A stretch of DNA of 64,000 nt from Antarcticibacterium sp. 1MA-6-2 (GCF_021535135.1 NZ_CP091036.1:992001-1056000), one strand, 5' to 3'; shown: positions 1 through 13,071, counted from the stretch's first letter. Program-made: numbers and translations. Notes: generated by a model not told the origin, from the sequence alone.

Positions 1-396
1 AATGAGAAAAGTATCATCAATATCTGATATTATTCCCACTTTACCGGGAAAAGGCTTGAGGAGTTCTCCTGTTTCTATTATTCCAATATCATTTATTTTA
101 CAACTAACGCAGTATTCATGCCACCCGCTTTTTAGCTCCTCATTGAAGGGAATTTCAAATCGAAAATATCCATCATCTAATGTTTTAGTAGTAACTTCAA
201 TATTTTTAAATTCCAGTTTTACAGTGATGTTCTGGAGAGGTTTAATCCTAAACATATGAATGATTGAAAAGGCATGTTTAATACCGCGCCTGTCTGTCCT
301 GTATTTGTCGGGAGCCCAGGATTCAAAAACATGTCCAAAAACTACTAATTGATTTTCATTTACGTAGCCCCTGTATAATTTTAAATCTAATTTCAC
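1..396 (-). CDS. APP1-type phosphatidate phosphatase (DUF2183), N-terminal part
   Basis: The minus strand is open from a GTG at 396 to the window edge, about 132 residues, with a TAA four codons upstream of the GTG. The reading ends in VGIISDIDDTFLI, which carries the DxDxT nucleophile motif (DIDDT) of the HAD-like APP1/DUF2183 catalytic domain. These enzymes dephosphorylate phosphatidate or related lipids. The preceding part, with FGHVFESW, looks like the beta-rich domain usually found before this motif. The gene is cut by the window start. It diverges from a diacylglycerol-kinase-like gene 63 bp away, so the two lipid-phosphate enzymes may share a control region. An ORF on the plus strand over the same bases is a shadow. 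The start codon is uncertain. Confidence 0.7.
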   Translation of the reverse strand, partial: MKLDLKLYRGYVNENQLVVFGHVFESWAPDKYRTDRRGIKHAFSIIHMFRIKPLQNITVKLEFKNIEVTTKTLDDGYFRFEIPFNEELKSGWHEYCVSCKINDIGIIETGELLKPFPGKVGIISDIDDTFLI

Positions 397-459
397 CTTT
401 GGTTTTTGTTAACTCACAATATTCTCCAAATTAATTAATTTTAAAGACAAATTGAAGAA

Positions 460-1342
460 ATGGCAGACATAAAGAAGGTTTTGCTCGTGGTAAATCCAAT
501 TTCCGGAGCTGTAAATAAATCTGATTTGATAAAGGAGATAAAAAACGAAATAATTAAGAGAAATCTTACTCTATTTATTTTCGAGACCACAGGAGAAGAG
601 GACACTTTTAATTTAAATAATAATATTGCAGAATTGCAGCCTGGTAGGATACTGGTAGTTGGAGGTGATGGTACTATAAAAATTGCTGCTGAAGCACTTA
701 AAGGAAAGGATATTCCTATAGGCATCATACCTGCTTAGTTCTGCTAATGGACTGGCCGTGAATCTTAACCTGCCATCCAGTCCTCAGGAACAGATTGAAG
801 TCGCACTTGATGCAAATGTAAAAGGCATGGATATCATTCTCATTAATGATGAGTATTGCCTGCACATGAGCGATTTCGGAGTAAATGCTGAGCTGATAAG
901 GAAATACGAGCATTCAAAAATAAGAGGAAAGATAGGTTACTTCCTAAATTCCATTCCTACTCTTGTGCAGAGTAATTATCCTTTTCAGTTCCAAATTAAA
1001 GCCAATGGACAGGTACTTCAAAAAGAAGGAATTCTTTTGGCGATTGCAAATGCCAAATCCTATGGAACAGGTGCTACCGTTAATCCCAATGGAAAGATAG
1101 ATGATGGCTTCTTTGAAATTTTAGTTTTTAAAAATTTTGATTTTCTGGAAATTCTTAAAACCCTGCGGAACGAGGTGGAACTTAATCCCGATTTTATTGA
1201 AATAATTTCTACTCAAAATGCCCGTATAAGTTGCAAAAACCCCGTTGCCTTTCAGGTAGATGGGGAGTATATAGGCAAAAGAAAATTCGTCGAGGTAAGT
1301 ATTTTACCTCATAAAGTTAAGATAGCTTCTCCCCTGCAATAA
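460..1342 (+). CDS. Diacylglycerol/sphingosine kinase family lipid kinase (frameshifted in this sequence)
   Basis: Residues 1-92 contain the ATP-binding start VNPISG and the glycine-rich VGGDGTIK motif of the DAGK catalytic domain. After the break come SANGLA and the C-terminal domain ending near FQVDGE. Both are hallmarks of the YegS/LCB5 family, which phosphorylates lipid hydroxyl groups at the membrane. The frame is lost at 733-739 (GCTTAGT), exactly at the conserved PxGSANGLA motif. Reading GCCGGT there restores P-A-G-S-A-N-G and gives 293 aa, a normal family length. I therefore treat it as one gene with a sequence error, not a pseudogene. The start ATG at 460 fits directly with the VxNPxSG motif near the N-terminus. 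Confidence 0.85.
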
Positions 1343-1625
1343 AGTCTTATAAAATTATCAACACATTATTACCAAATATTTATCCACTATTCAACTTCCT
1401 CTTTAAATCTCCGGGAGACCTTGCAAATTCAAGCATTTTACAATTAAAAGGAAGCTTAGCTTCCTCTACTAAATTACTAAATTGTAAGAAAACACTCTAT
1501 TTAATTGCACAATATTCATTACTCAAAGGTTTGAGATTTTTATTTAGTTTGAATCTTAGAGAAATTTTTCATTAAATTTAGTCTCTAGATTCGCTTACCA
1601 ATTAATCATTGAAAAATTAATTTAT
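1343..1625. other. Intergenic region before the SusC gene
   Basis: This is 283 bp of AT-rich sequence with no credible ORF. It holds an inverted repeat at 1450-1465 (GGAAGC loop GCTTCC). A TAGTTTG at 1545-1551 resembles, but does not match exactly, the TAnnTTTG -7 element. A promoter for the SusC operon is expected here, but I cannot place it with certainty. Confidence 0.4.
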
Positions 1626-4600
1626 ATGAAAAACAATTATTTGAAGATCTGTTTCTTTCTTTTTGCTGTTTTCAGTTTTGGCTTCATTCAGGCTCAGGGA
1701 ACAGTTTCGGGAACGGTAACAGATGGTACGATGCCAATACCAGGTGTAAACATCATTGTGCAGGGCACTACTAATGGTACAACTACCGATTTCGACGGAA
1801 ACTATACTCTAAATAATGTACCGGATGATGCTGTACTTGTTTTTAGCTTTTTAGGTTATGGTAGTCAGGAAGTACTTGTAAATGGCAGGCAAACTATTAA
1901 TGTAACCATGCAAGAAGATGCTGCAGCCTTAAGTGAGGTAGTGGTAATTGGTTACGGTCAAACTACAGTAAGAGATGCTACTAGCGCCGTAGCGACTGTA
2001 ACTTCAGAAGATTTTAACCGTGGTGTGGTTGCATCACCAGAGGAGCTTATCCAGGGGAGAACAGCAGGTTTACAAGTAACTACTACCAGTGGAGAACCGG
2101 GTGGTGGAGTTAACATTAGAATTAGAGGTACTACTTCTGTTCGAGGTGGTAATGACCCACTATTTGTTGTTGATGGCGTACCATTATCAGGGGATGACGT
2201 ATCTGCCGGGGGAGGCGATGTAGGTTTCGGTTCCAGCTCACCGAAAAACCCGCTTAACTTCCTTAACCCACAGGATATTGAGAGCATGAGTGTTCTTAAA
2301 GATGCTTCTGCTACCGCTATTTATGGTTCAAGGGGTGCAAATGGAGTTGTAATCATTACTACGAAATCAGGCCGCGGAATGGATGGCAGGTTTGATTATA
2401 GCACAAATCTTGGTGTAGCAACACAAGCAAATAAATATGATCTTCTAAATCGTGAGGAATGGCTGGAAGCATATGCTGAAACTGGTCTAGACCCCGAACC
2501 TTTAGATTATGGTGGGGATACAGACTGGCAGGATGAAATTACAAGAACTGCTTTCACACAAGAACACAATCTCGCCTACTCCAGTTCATACAACCAGGGT
2601 AATTACAGAGTATCCCTGGGATACTCTGACCTTATGGGGATTGTTGAAAACTCTTCAATGGAAAGATTATCCGGTAGATTAAATGTTAATCACAGAATGT
2701 TTGATGATAGACTAAAATTTAGCCTCCAAACTTCCATATCCCGAATAAATGATGAAAGAGCTCCTATCTCCAATAATGCAGGCTCTGAGGGGGATCTTTT
2801 AGGTGCTACTTATATGATTACTCCCACTTCTCCGTCAGATCCTGACTTCTACGAAGGACAGATAAATCCTAATGGTTTACTAAAATATACTCTGGATGAA
2901 ACAGAAACTGACCGATTTTTAATCAACTTTTCCACGGATTATACAATTCTGGAAGGTTTATCTGCCAAGCTTAATCTTGGATACGATAAAGCCGATTCCT
3001 ACAGAGGCTTCGGAATTTCGGGTGACGTTGTAGGGATAGGAAGCGCCGTTCCCGGAAATGGAAGAGCACAAATAAATGAAATCGAAAGTACTAACAAGTT
3101 AATGGAAATAACTTTAAACTACGAGCTGCCCTTTGAAAATTCTAAACTTGATGCTTTAGTTGGTTATTCATACCAGGAGTTTGATCGTAAAGGAATAAAC
3201 GCTCAGGGTTGGGGTTTTCAGGACATGAATATGGGTACGATGATTAATAACCTCCAGGGTGCAAGAGATGTTCTTGAAGGTAATATTCAGGGTTCATACC
3301 AGCAGTACGGTTATGATACCAATGGCTTCTTTGTTAACAGACTATTTCCTGATATAGCTACTGATAGACCCACTGCCCCCACTGGATTAAATGTTAATGC
3401 AGTTGCAGGAGACACTTTTCATACTACAGATGAGTTACAATCCTTCTTCGGGAGACTAAATTATACTATTGCCGAAAAATACCTGTTCACCGCTACTTTA
3501 AGAGCAGATGGATCAACAAGGTTTGGAGGAAATAATAAATACGGTTATTTCCCCTCGGGTGCTTTTGCATGGCAATTAGGGGATGAGGATTTTATTCCAG
3601 AGACCTTTTCCACCCTAAAATTAAGGTTAGGGTATGGTGTTACTGGAAACCAGGAAATCCCATACAACCTTTATATCGCTCGTGAAAGGTTTGGTGGTAT
3701 AGGAATAAGTGATGCGGGAACAGTAAATGTACCTGGTACAGGACAAATTACCTGGCCAAATGCCGACCTAAAATGGGAGACTACAACCCAATCGAACATT
3801 GGTTTAGATTTTGGGTTCATGAACGATCGATTAAGTGGTTCTTTGGACTTCTACCATAAATCAACTACCGATTTACTTTTCCAAACTTTTGAAGCACAAC
3901 TAAGCAGCACAGGATTTTGTTTGGGAAAATCTGGATGCGAATGTTATTAATAAAGGAGTTGAATTCGCAATAGATTACAATATTATCCAGGAAGAGAACG
4001 TCTTCTGGAATTTAGGATTTAACATTGCTTATAATGATAACATGGTTGAAGATTTTGAGGGAGCAATTCAAACCGGAGGAATTAATGGGCAAGGACTAAC
4101 GAACGCTTATGCCCAGTTATTGGCAGGTGGTCAACCTTTATTCTCCTATTATTTAAGAGAATTTGCCGGATTTGATGAAAATGGATTATCTGTTTACCCT
4201 AATGGAGACGAGCAACAATTTGTTGGTAAAAGTGCGTTACCTACCACCAATTTGGGTATATCCAGCCGGGTAGAATATGGCAACTGGGACCTATCTGCTT
4301 TTTTAACAGGTCAATTTGGATTTTGGGTGTATAATAACACTGAAAATGCCTTCTTTACAGCAGGATCTCTTGCCTCTGGTGCTAACGTAACCCGAAACGT
4401 AATTGGAAATGGAGAAGGTTTTGGTAATAATCCAGATGTTTCTACACGCTTTTTGGAAAAAGGGGACTTTTTAAGACTACAGAATGCTACGCTGGGATAC
4501 AATTTTGAAATAGGGGAAGACAGTTTCTTAAATGCTTTTAGAATAAGCGTAACTGGGCAAAACCTGTTCCTGATCACCGATTATTCCGGACTCGATCCTG

Positions 4601-4707
4601 AAGTGAATACCGATAAATCCTTAAATGGAATTCCTACTGCAGGTATTGAATATACTTCATATCCAAGAGCGAGAACTGTAACTTTAGGATTGAACGTATC
4701 ATTTTAA
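1626..4707 (+). CDS. SusC-like TonB-dependent outer-membrane receptor (frameshifted)
   Basis: A signal peptide (MKNNYLKICFFLFAV) is followed by a carboxypeptidase-D regulatory-like domain (about 25-100, ending in LSEVVVIGYG, the TonB-box region), the plug domain (about 110-230, with IRIRGTTS and SVLKDASATAIYGSRGANGV) and the beta-barrel. SusC proteins import oligosaccharides or other large substrates across the outer membrane with SusD. The frame shifts +1 at 3899-3905 (ACTAAGC). Reading ACCGGC there gives QPAAQDFVWENLDANV, typical of the family, and a 1026-aa protein. The SusD partner follows after 11 bp. The substrate is not evident from the protein. An in-frame ACTAGC at 1980-1985 may also be an altered ACCGGC. 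Confidence 0.93.
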
Positions 4708-4718
4708 AAAAATATAAC

Positions 4719-6319
4719 ATGAAAAATAAATTCTTAAAAATAACTTTATTATTTGGGGCTGTACTTAGCTTTACAGCTTGTACTGACCTGGAACTTGAAG
4801 AAACCGATTCTGTTTTTCGGGAAGATTCAGGAGAAGGTTTTTCTGGAGTAAGTGATGTACCCTCGGCCCTGGCTAATAATTATAATGCTCTAAGAGATCA
4901 ACTTAATACTCAGGAAAACCTTTATGCCCTACAGGAAGTGACATCTGATGAAATGGTTGTTCCTACAAGAGGAACAGATTGGGGAGATAATGGTTTATGG
5001 AGATCACTCCACCAACACACCTGGGATGCAAACCACCAGTTTTTATTAAATACCTGGAATAACCATAATAGGAACGTGTTCAATTTATCAGAAATTATTG
5101 CACCGGAAAGTAATGCTAATCCAGAACAACTAGCTCAGGCAAAGTTTTTAAGGGCGTTTAGCATGTATTGGATAATGGACCTCTTTGGCCAGGTTCCCTT
5201 TAGGGAAGTGGACGAAGGAGCCAATGTGGATCCTCGCGTAATGTCCAGAAGTGAAGCATTTGACTTTATTATGCAGGATCTTAATGATGCTCTTCCCAAC
5301 CTGGCCAGTATAGGACCAGGACCAGAGGCTAACTTTGCAAGTAAAGCTTCAGCACATTATCTTATGGCTAAAATGTTCTTAAACAAGCACGTTTACACAG
5401 GAGGAGAACCCGCTACAGAAGATATGAACAGGGTAATTGAACGTGTAGATGCTATTAGAGATATGGGATTTGGTTTACAAAGCGGCTTTTTTGAAATATT
5501 TGAGCCTACAGTAGATTCAGAAACTATTTGGTTTACTAACACTGGAGTGGGTTCCAGGATCTGGAATGGTTTACACTATAACCAGGGTGCCGTAGGACAG
5601 GACGCCTAGGTGGGTGGAATGGATTTTCTACACTGGCTGAATTCTATGAACTTTTTGAAGGGCCAGCCGATACTAATCATCCCAACGTAGGCCAGGAAGA
5701 GCGAAGAGGTTTTGTGCCACTTGAAGGAACATCTGTAAGTGAAGCAGATGGGTTTTTTGAAGGTAATAACGACGCAGATGGAGATGGTTTAATTGACGGT
5801 TCAGATATTGGAATAGGATTTTTATATGGGCAGCAATATGAACTAGATGGAAGTGTAACGGTAGATAGAGGGTTAAATCCCTTGTTTTACACCAAAGAAA
5901 TACCAGCTTTAGTGGGAAATCCTGATAATACAGGGATAAGAGTTTTGAAATATCATCCTTCAAATGGCGCTTATAGAGAACACATGGTTCTATTTAGATA
6001 TGCCGATGCACATTTAATGAAAGCTGAAGCTATAATGAGAGGTGGGACGGCTAATGTCACTGCTCTTCAAATGATCAATGAATTACGGGAATTAAGAAGG
6101 GCTACTCCTTTGGCTTCTTTAACAGAGCAGGATATGCTTGATGAAAGAGGAAGAGAATTATATAATGAGATGTGGAGAAGACAGGATCTTATAAGATTTG
6201 GTCAATTTACAGATGAATGGGGTCTAAAACCTGAATCTGGTGATTTCAGGGTTTTATTTCCTATTCCAACTACTGCCATTCTTTCTAACCCCAATTTAGT
6301 ACAGAACGAAGGGTATTAA
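4719..6319 (+). CDS. SusD/RagB-like outer-membrane substrate-binding lipoprotein (frameshifted)
   Basis: The N-terminus has a lipoprotein signal with a lipobox ending in FTAC, followed by the SusD-like N-terminal domain and the conserved FLRAFSMYWIMDLFGQVPF segment (about 140-165). The C-terminal RagB/SusD domain has DERGRELYNEMWRRQDLIRFG near the end. It caps the SusC barrel on the cell surface and captures the substrate. The frame breaks at 5604-5611 (GCCTAGGT). Reading GCCGGT restores the motif DAGGWNGFSTLAEFY, and the total becomes 532 aa, normal for the family. It is cotranscribed with the SusC gene and followed by a strong terminator at 6341. Confidence 0.92.
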
Positions 6320-6340
6320 CTTTAAAATTTTTAAATTAAA

Positions 6341-6378
6341 GAGACTTAAGAAGTAACAGCTTATTAAGTCTCTTTTTT
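6341..6378 (+). terminator. Rho-independent terminator after the SusC/SusD pair
   Basis: GAGACTTAA at 6341-6349 pairs with TTAAGTCTC at 6364-6372 and is followed by six T. The hairpin closes the SusCD transcription unit, so the downstream FG-GAP genes are probably at least partly under their own control. Confidence 0.85.
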
Positions 6379-6453
6379 ATTCTACCTCCATTAATTTCCA
6401 TTAAATTGTAACATCAAAATGTTACGAAAATATTGATTTCCTTAAGTTTAAAA

Positions 6454-9400
6454 ATGCAGAATCCTTTTCAACTAAAACTACCTCTCTCCCGGTTTTTTTG
6501 TCTTCTATCTTTTTTTGTCCTTCCCTTCTCCTGTTCAACGGATAAAAGAAAAACAGAAGTTACAACTGAGGATAAAACATATCTTTTTTCAAAATTGGAA
6601 GGTTCTTCTACTGGAATACAATTTAATAACAAGGTCAGGAATGAAAAGGACTTCAATATTTTTAAGTACAGGAATTTCTATAACGGCGCGGGAGTTGGAA
6701 TAGGTGACATTAACAATGACGGCCTACCTGATGTTTATCTTACCTCCAACATGGAGGAGAATAAACTATACCTTAATAGAGGGAATTTCAAGTTTGAAGA
6801 TATTACAACTTCATCTGGTACAGGAGGAAAAAGGTCCTGGTCAACTGGAGTAACCATGGTAGATATTAATAACGACGGTTACTTAGATATCTATGTAAGT
6901 AATGCGGGCAATATTGAAGGAGACGACCGTAGAAATGAACTATTCCTTAATAACGGAGACCTCACTTTTACCGAAGCAGCAGCCAGTTTTAATCTTGATG
7001 AAAATGGCTTTACTACACACGCAGCATTTTTTGATTATGACATGGACGGTGATCTTGACGTTTATATTCTCAACAACAGTTTTATTCCGGTTTCAAGTCT
7101 TGGATATGCTAATAAGCGGGACTTAAGAAGCGAGGACTGGAATTTGCCTGAGGTTCTCAAAGGTGGCGGTGATAAACTTTTGCGAAACGACAACGGAAAA
7201 TTTAAAGATGTAAGTAAAGAAGCCGGGATTCACGGTAGTTTAATAGGCTTTGGCCTGGGAGTAACTATAGGAGATGTAAATAATGATCTATTACCGGACA
7301 TTTATGTTTCTAATGATTTTTACGAACGGGATTACCTTTACATAAATACTGGAGACGGAAGCTTTAAAGAACAAATTAAAGATTACATTTCTCATTTAAG
7401 CCTTTCCTCGATGGGTGCTGACATGGCAGATATAAATAATGATGGATATCCCGAGATCTTTGTGACAGACATGCTTCCGGAAAATGATGAGAGACTAAAA
7501 AACACCAGTGATTTTGAAAGATATGATCTATATAAACGTAAGTTAGATAGTGATTTTTATCACCAGTACATGCAAAATACGCTGCAGTTAAATAATGCAA
7601 ACAATAGTTTTTCTGAAATAGCCTTTCACAGTGGTGTTGCAGAAACTGACTGGAGCTGGGGTGCTCTCATTTTTGATATGGATAATGATGGTTATAAGGA
7701 CATCTTTGTGAGCAACGGTATCTACCACGACCTCACAAATCAGGATTTTATGGACTTTTTTGCCAACGAAATTTTACAGGAGATGGTTCTTACTGGAAAA
7801 AAGAAAGAATTTGACTCTATTTTAAACCAAATGCCAAGTACTCCTATTCCAAATTATGCATTTAAAAATCAGGCAAATCTTTCCTTTGAGAAGGTTACTG
7901 AGAAATGGGGATTTAGCGAACCCAGCTTTTCTAATGGATCTGCTTATGGAGACCTGGATGGAGATGGAGATTTGGATCTCATTGTAAATAATGTAAATCA
8001 GGAATTGTTCGTTTACCGCAACAATTCAGAAAAGATGAATAATAATAACTACCTGAAGGTTAATTTAAAAGGAGAAGGAAAAAACACCTTCGCAATTGGA
8101 AGTCGTGTTAATCTATTTTATGATAACCAGGTAGTAAGCCAGGAATTGATTCCCACTCGTGGGTTTCAATCTTCCATTGATTATGCTCTTACTTTTGGAA
8201 TTGGAGATGCAACTGCTGTAGATTCTCTCCAGGTAATATGGCCAAATAAAAAAACTCAGGTTGTAAAGGATATCAAAGCTAATCAGGTGTTGATGTTAAA
8301 TCAAAAAGATGCCAATCGGGAATTTAAGGCTCCCTCCCCCACCGCTGAAACCCTTTTAACCGAAATTGAACATGCTCTTCCCTCCCACAAAGAAGATAAT
8401 TATGTTGATTTTGATTACGAAGGTTTAATCTCACAAATGCTTTCTAAAGAAGGACCTGCTATTGCCGTGGCTGATGTAAATGGAGACGGCAATGAAGATC
8501 TGTTTTTGGGTGGTGCCCGTAATCAGGCAGGCGGAATTTACCTGCATAATAATTCAGGGAAATTTAGCGCAGTTAGTAATCCTGTTTTTCACACCGATAT
8601 GCAGTATGAAGATATTGATGCAGTCTTTGCAGATGTAAACGGGGATGATAAACCGGATTTAATAGTGGTTTCCGGCGGAAATAACATCTATGCTGATAAG
8701 AGCCTTTTTAATACACGTATTTATAAAAATGAGGGATCTGGTAGGTTTGTAAAGTATACTGCCGACATTCCTTCCTCACAACACAATGCAGCTGTTGTTT
8801 TAGCACACGATTTTGATAATGACAGAGATATTGATCTCTTTATTGGGAGAAGAAGTGTTCCGGGAATTTACGGAATTAACCCAAACCATCAACTGTTAGA
8901 GAATGACGGTGCTTAATTTTACTGATGTTACAGAAGCAAAAGCTTTTGATCTAAAGGAAATTGGAATGATAACCGCAGCGGTTTGGCAGGACATAGATGG
9001 TGATGAAAAATCGGAGCTCATAATTACGGGGGACTGGATGGCTCCTAAGATTTTTAAAACCGGAAAAGATGGCATTGCTCCTTACAAAACCAATCTTGAT
9101 AGACTCACGGGAGCATGGTCTGCCCTGGCTACGGCAGATGTGGATGGCAATGGCTATCCTGACTTAATACTTGGAAACAGAGGTACTAACTCTTTTTATC
9201 GCGCTAGTTCCGGAGAACCCGTAAAAATGTATGTGAATGATTTTGATAATAATGGGACAATTGAGCAAATCCTTACCAGGCCTATTGATGGAAGAGATAT
9301 CCCGGTTCACCTAAGACGGGAAATTTCAGGGCAAATAGCTTCAGTTAAAAAGCAAAATTTGAAATTTTCTGAATATGCAAAAAAGTCAATTCAGGATCTT

Positions 9401-9814
9401 TTTTCAGAAGAAATCATTCAAAATTCAATTGTCAGGAATATTTCAACTTTTAAAAGTGTAATTGCATATAATAACGGAGATGGCACTTTCAAAATAGAAG
9501 AACTTCCTGTGGAAGTGCAACTTTCCAGCATTCATGCCATAGAAGTTATCACCACAGATGAAGGCCAACAACAAATTTTCCTTGCTGGAAATAATTTTAA
9601 TTTTAAACCTCAGTACACCCGGCTCGATGCAAATCAGGGAATTATTCTCACACGTCAACCTGAGGGGTCTTTTAAAGTACTCAAGACAAGTGAAAGTGGG
9701 TTTAACATCAAAGGACAGGTACGGGCATTAAAATTACTGAAGAACAAAACTGGTGACAAATATATAATTGCGGGAGTGAATAACGAAGCCCCAAAATTGT
9801 TTAAACTGAATTGA
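6454..9814 (+). CDS. FG-GAP/VCBS repeat lipoprotein with ASPIC/UnbV domain (first copy, frameshifted)
   Basis: The likely start is ATG 6454, because it places a lipoprotein signal with lipobox LPFSC directly at the N-terminus; a TTG at 6433 is an alternative. The protein carries many calcium-loop repeats of the DINNDGLPDVY / DYDMDGDLDVY type, which form a beta-propeller. These are followed by an ASPIC/UnbV segment near TRGFQSSIDYALTFGIG (about 570-620), then a second propeller. With a +1 shift at 8911-8917 (GCTTAAT) corrected it is about 1119 aa. The expected residues there are DGAGNFTDV, which a GCCGG core would encode. Such proteins are surface-exposed, and their biochemical role is not settled. 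A paralogue follows without a gap. Confidence 0.85.
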
Positions 9815-12800
9815 ATGAAACGAGTTATCTTCTATACATCGATTATATTCCTAATAAGTTGCTCCAGGGATAAAGAGGAGAATTATTTGTTTCAAACCCC
9901 GGGACCTGAGGCAACAGGAATTCATTTCACTAACGAACTTACTGAAACAAATGCGCTAAACATCCTTGACTACCTGTATTTTTATAATGGGGGCGGTATT
10001 GCAATAGGAGACATTAACAATGATGGTTTACAGGATATATATTTTACTGCCAATCAAACCGCGAACAAATTGTTTCTCAATCAGGGTAATTTAAAATTTG
10101 AAGACATAACAGAAACGGCAGGTGTTGGTGGAGAATCCTCCTGGAATACAAGCGTCACAATGGCTGACGTAAATGGGGATGGATATCTGGATTTATATGT
10201 GTGCGCAGTTGTCGGCATAAATGGGTTAAGGGGAAAGAATGAATTGTTTATAAACAATGGTGACAACACTTTTACAGAAAAGGGTGAAGAGTATGGCCTG
10301 GACTATAAAAACTATTCCTCAACTGCAGCATTTTTTGACTATGACAATGATGGGGATTTAGATATGTATCTTTTAAATCACGCTGTTCATACGGTGAACA
10401 CCTACGGTCCTGCGGAAATTAGAAATAACCGAACTGCAGAGAGTGGAGATAAATTGTTGAGAAATGATTCCGGAAAATTTATAGATGTAAGTGAAGAAGC
10501 CGGAATTTACGGTGGTGCCAATGGTTATGGTCTTGGGCTCGCCACTGCAGATTTTAATAATGATGGTTTTACTGATATTTACGTGAGTAACGATTTTCAC
10601 GAAGATGATTATTACTACATCAACAACGGCGACGGTACATTTTTTGAAATGCTTAAAGAAAAATTCAGTCATGTTAGCAGGTTCTCCATGGGTAATGACG
10701 TGGCAGATGTTAACAGTGATGGGTATTTGGATATACTTACTCTGGATATGCTTCCGGAAGATGAAAAAATCCTTAAAGCTTCTATGTCTGACGATCCTGT
10801 AGATTTATATAATATGAAGATCAACAGGTTTAATTATCATCACCAGTACACCCGCAATATGCTCCAGATAAACCGGGGAGGAGTTTATTTTCAGGAAATG
10901 GGTCTTTATAGTGGGCTTGCAGCTACTGACTGGAGCTGGAGCCCTCTTTTTGGAGATTATGATTTGGACGGTAGACAGGATGTATTTATTGCTACAGGTA
11001 TTCCCAGAAGGCCTAATGACCTGGATTATATAAAATATGTGTCTAATGAGCAGATACAGAAGAAAATTAATAATACCAACCTGGTAGACCAAAAAGCATT
11101 GGATATGATGCCTTCAGGAAAGGTGCATAACTATGTTTTGCGTGGTGAGGAATTTCTAAAATTTTCAAACCAATCCGGCAACTGGTTTCCACGGGACTCC
11201 ATCGTCTCTACAGGAGCTGCCTGGGGAGATCTGGACAATGACGGTGACCTCGATATCGTCACAAATAATATAAATCAACCTGCAAGCGTATATATTAACA
11301 CAACAGCGGGAAATTCAGCTTATTTAAAGATAAAATTTCAATATACACCACCTAATAATTTTGGTTTTGGAACAAAAGCTTTTTCTTACCACCAGGGGAA
11401 AATGCAAACAAAACAATTATTCACAGCCCGTGGGTTCCAGTCATCCTCTGAACCTGTTATAAGTTTTGGTTATGGAGATGTACAAAAGGTGGATTCTTTA
11501 ATAATAGTTTGGCCTGACAATACAACTGAAAAATTTCTAAATGTCGCGGTAAATCAAACCCTTATTTTATCTCCTTCTTCGGAAAGAGAAAATTTCCTGA
11601 ATAATTTTCCGAAGAATTCACCCTGGTTTACTAAAGTAGATTCTCTTCCGGGACTCGATTACGAGCATAAGGAGAATAATTATATTGACTTTAACTAAGC
11701 AGAAGCTTATACCATACCAAGTTTCTGACAGAGGCCCGGCTGTGGAAGTTAGTGATCTTAATAACGATGGCATGGATGATATCTTCTTTGGAGGCTCCAA
11801 ACATCAGCCAGCGAAGATTTTTTATCAAACCCAAAAAGGTTTTTTTGAAAGAGAAATTAAAGCTTTTAAACAGGATTCAGTTTCAGAAGATATTTCAGTC
11901 ATTGCAGAAGATTTCAACAAAGATGGATCTACAGATCTTTTTGTCGTCTCTGGTGGAGGAGAATTTTCTGGAGAGAGTAGTCCTTTACAGGACCGATTGT
12001 ACATAGGAAAAAATGGAACTTTTGAAAAAACAGAGCTTCCCTCCTATTTCGAAAATGGCTCCATAGTTAAGGCTGCAGATTTTGACAAGGATGGCGATGT
12101 AGATCTTTTTGTTGGAGGTGCCGCAGTTCCCAATGACTTCGGGCGTATTCCCCAATCTTTTCTTTTGATCAACAATAACGGCAGATTTACCATTGCGGAT
12201 AATGATAACGTGAAAACATCTGGTATGGTAACAGATGCGGAATGGACTGATTTCGATGGAGACGGCTGGATTGATCTTATAGTAATAGGAGAATGGATGT
12301 CTCCAAAATTCTTCAGAAACAACAGGGGAAATCTTGAAGATGTAACTTCAGACTATTTAATGGAGGAATTAAGAGGCCTCTGGCAAACCATTATTCCTTT
12401 TGATATAAATGGTGATGGAAATATGGATTATCTACTTGGCAACTGGGGGTTAAATTCCAAATTTAGTGCAACTAAGGAATTTCCGTTAAAGATGTACTAT
12501 TCCGATTTTGACGGGAATGGAAGTACAGAAACTATAACCACTTATGCAAGGGAGGGAAAGTATTATACGGTCGCGGGATTGGATGAACTGGTGGGTCAAT
12601 TATCTTACCTCAGAAAAAAATTTCCTTCCTATAAAGATTTTGCAGGAAAATCTATTGAGGATATTTTCGATAAAGCACAGCTAAATAAATCAAACTTACT
12701 GGAAGTGAACACCTTATCTTCCGGATATTTGCTTAATTTCGGTGAAAAGTATACTTTTAAACCTTTTAAAGAGAACCTGCAGGTGGCCCCAATTACCTCC

Positions 12801-13070
12801 TTCCTGGCTGGAGATTTTAATAATGATGGAAAGGAAGAAGTGCTTATTGGTGGTAACTATTTTGGGGTCACGCCATATCACGGTAGGCTTAGTAGTTTGG
12901 CAGGAAACGTTATAGTAAATGAAAAAACAACTATTGAAGGAAATGCATTAGGATTAAATTTCACTCAAAAAGCAGTGAGGAATCTTAAATTAATTAATTT
13001 TCAGGGAGCCAAATATCTTATGGTTATCATAAACAATGACACTCCACAATTCTATAAGCTGGATAACTAA
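9815..13070 (+). CDS. FG-GAP/VCBS repeat lipoprotein with ASPIC/UnbV domain (second copy, frameshifted)
   Basis: The ATG directly abuts the TGA of the first copy. The lipobox LISC lies within 16 residues of the start. The repeat units (DINNDGLQDIYF, DYDNDGDLDMYL, DFNNDGFTDIYV) and the ASPIC/UnbV stretch TARGFQSSSEPVISFGYG (about 530-560) match the first copy along the whole length, so the pair arose by tandem duplication and later diverged. The frame shifts +1 at 11694-11700 (ACTAAGC). Reading ACCGGC gives NYIDFNRQKLIPYQ and a 1084-aa protein. The duplication next to SusCD and a haloperoxidase-like gene suggests a role in handling the imported compound, but no reaction can be assigned. Confidence 0.85.
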
Positions 13071-13071
13071 C

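Noticed and set aside
2..259. An 85-aa ORF on the plus strand
   Set aside because: It is antisense to the APP1-type gene, whose minus-strand reading contains the DIDDT motif and has a family-like composition.
1526..1551. SusC promoter at TTTG ... TAGTTTG
   Set aside because: TAGTTTG has only one base between TA and TTTG and the spacing to the upstream TTTG is far too short for the TTTG/TAnnTTTG promoter.
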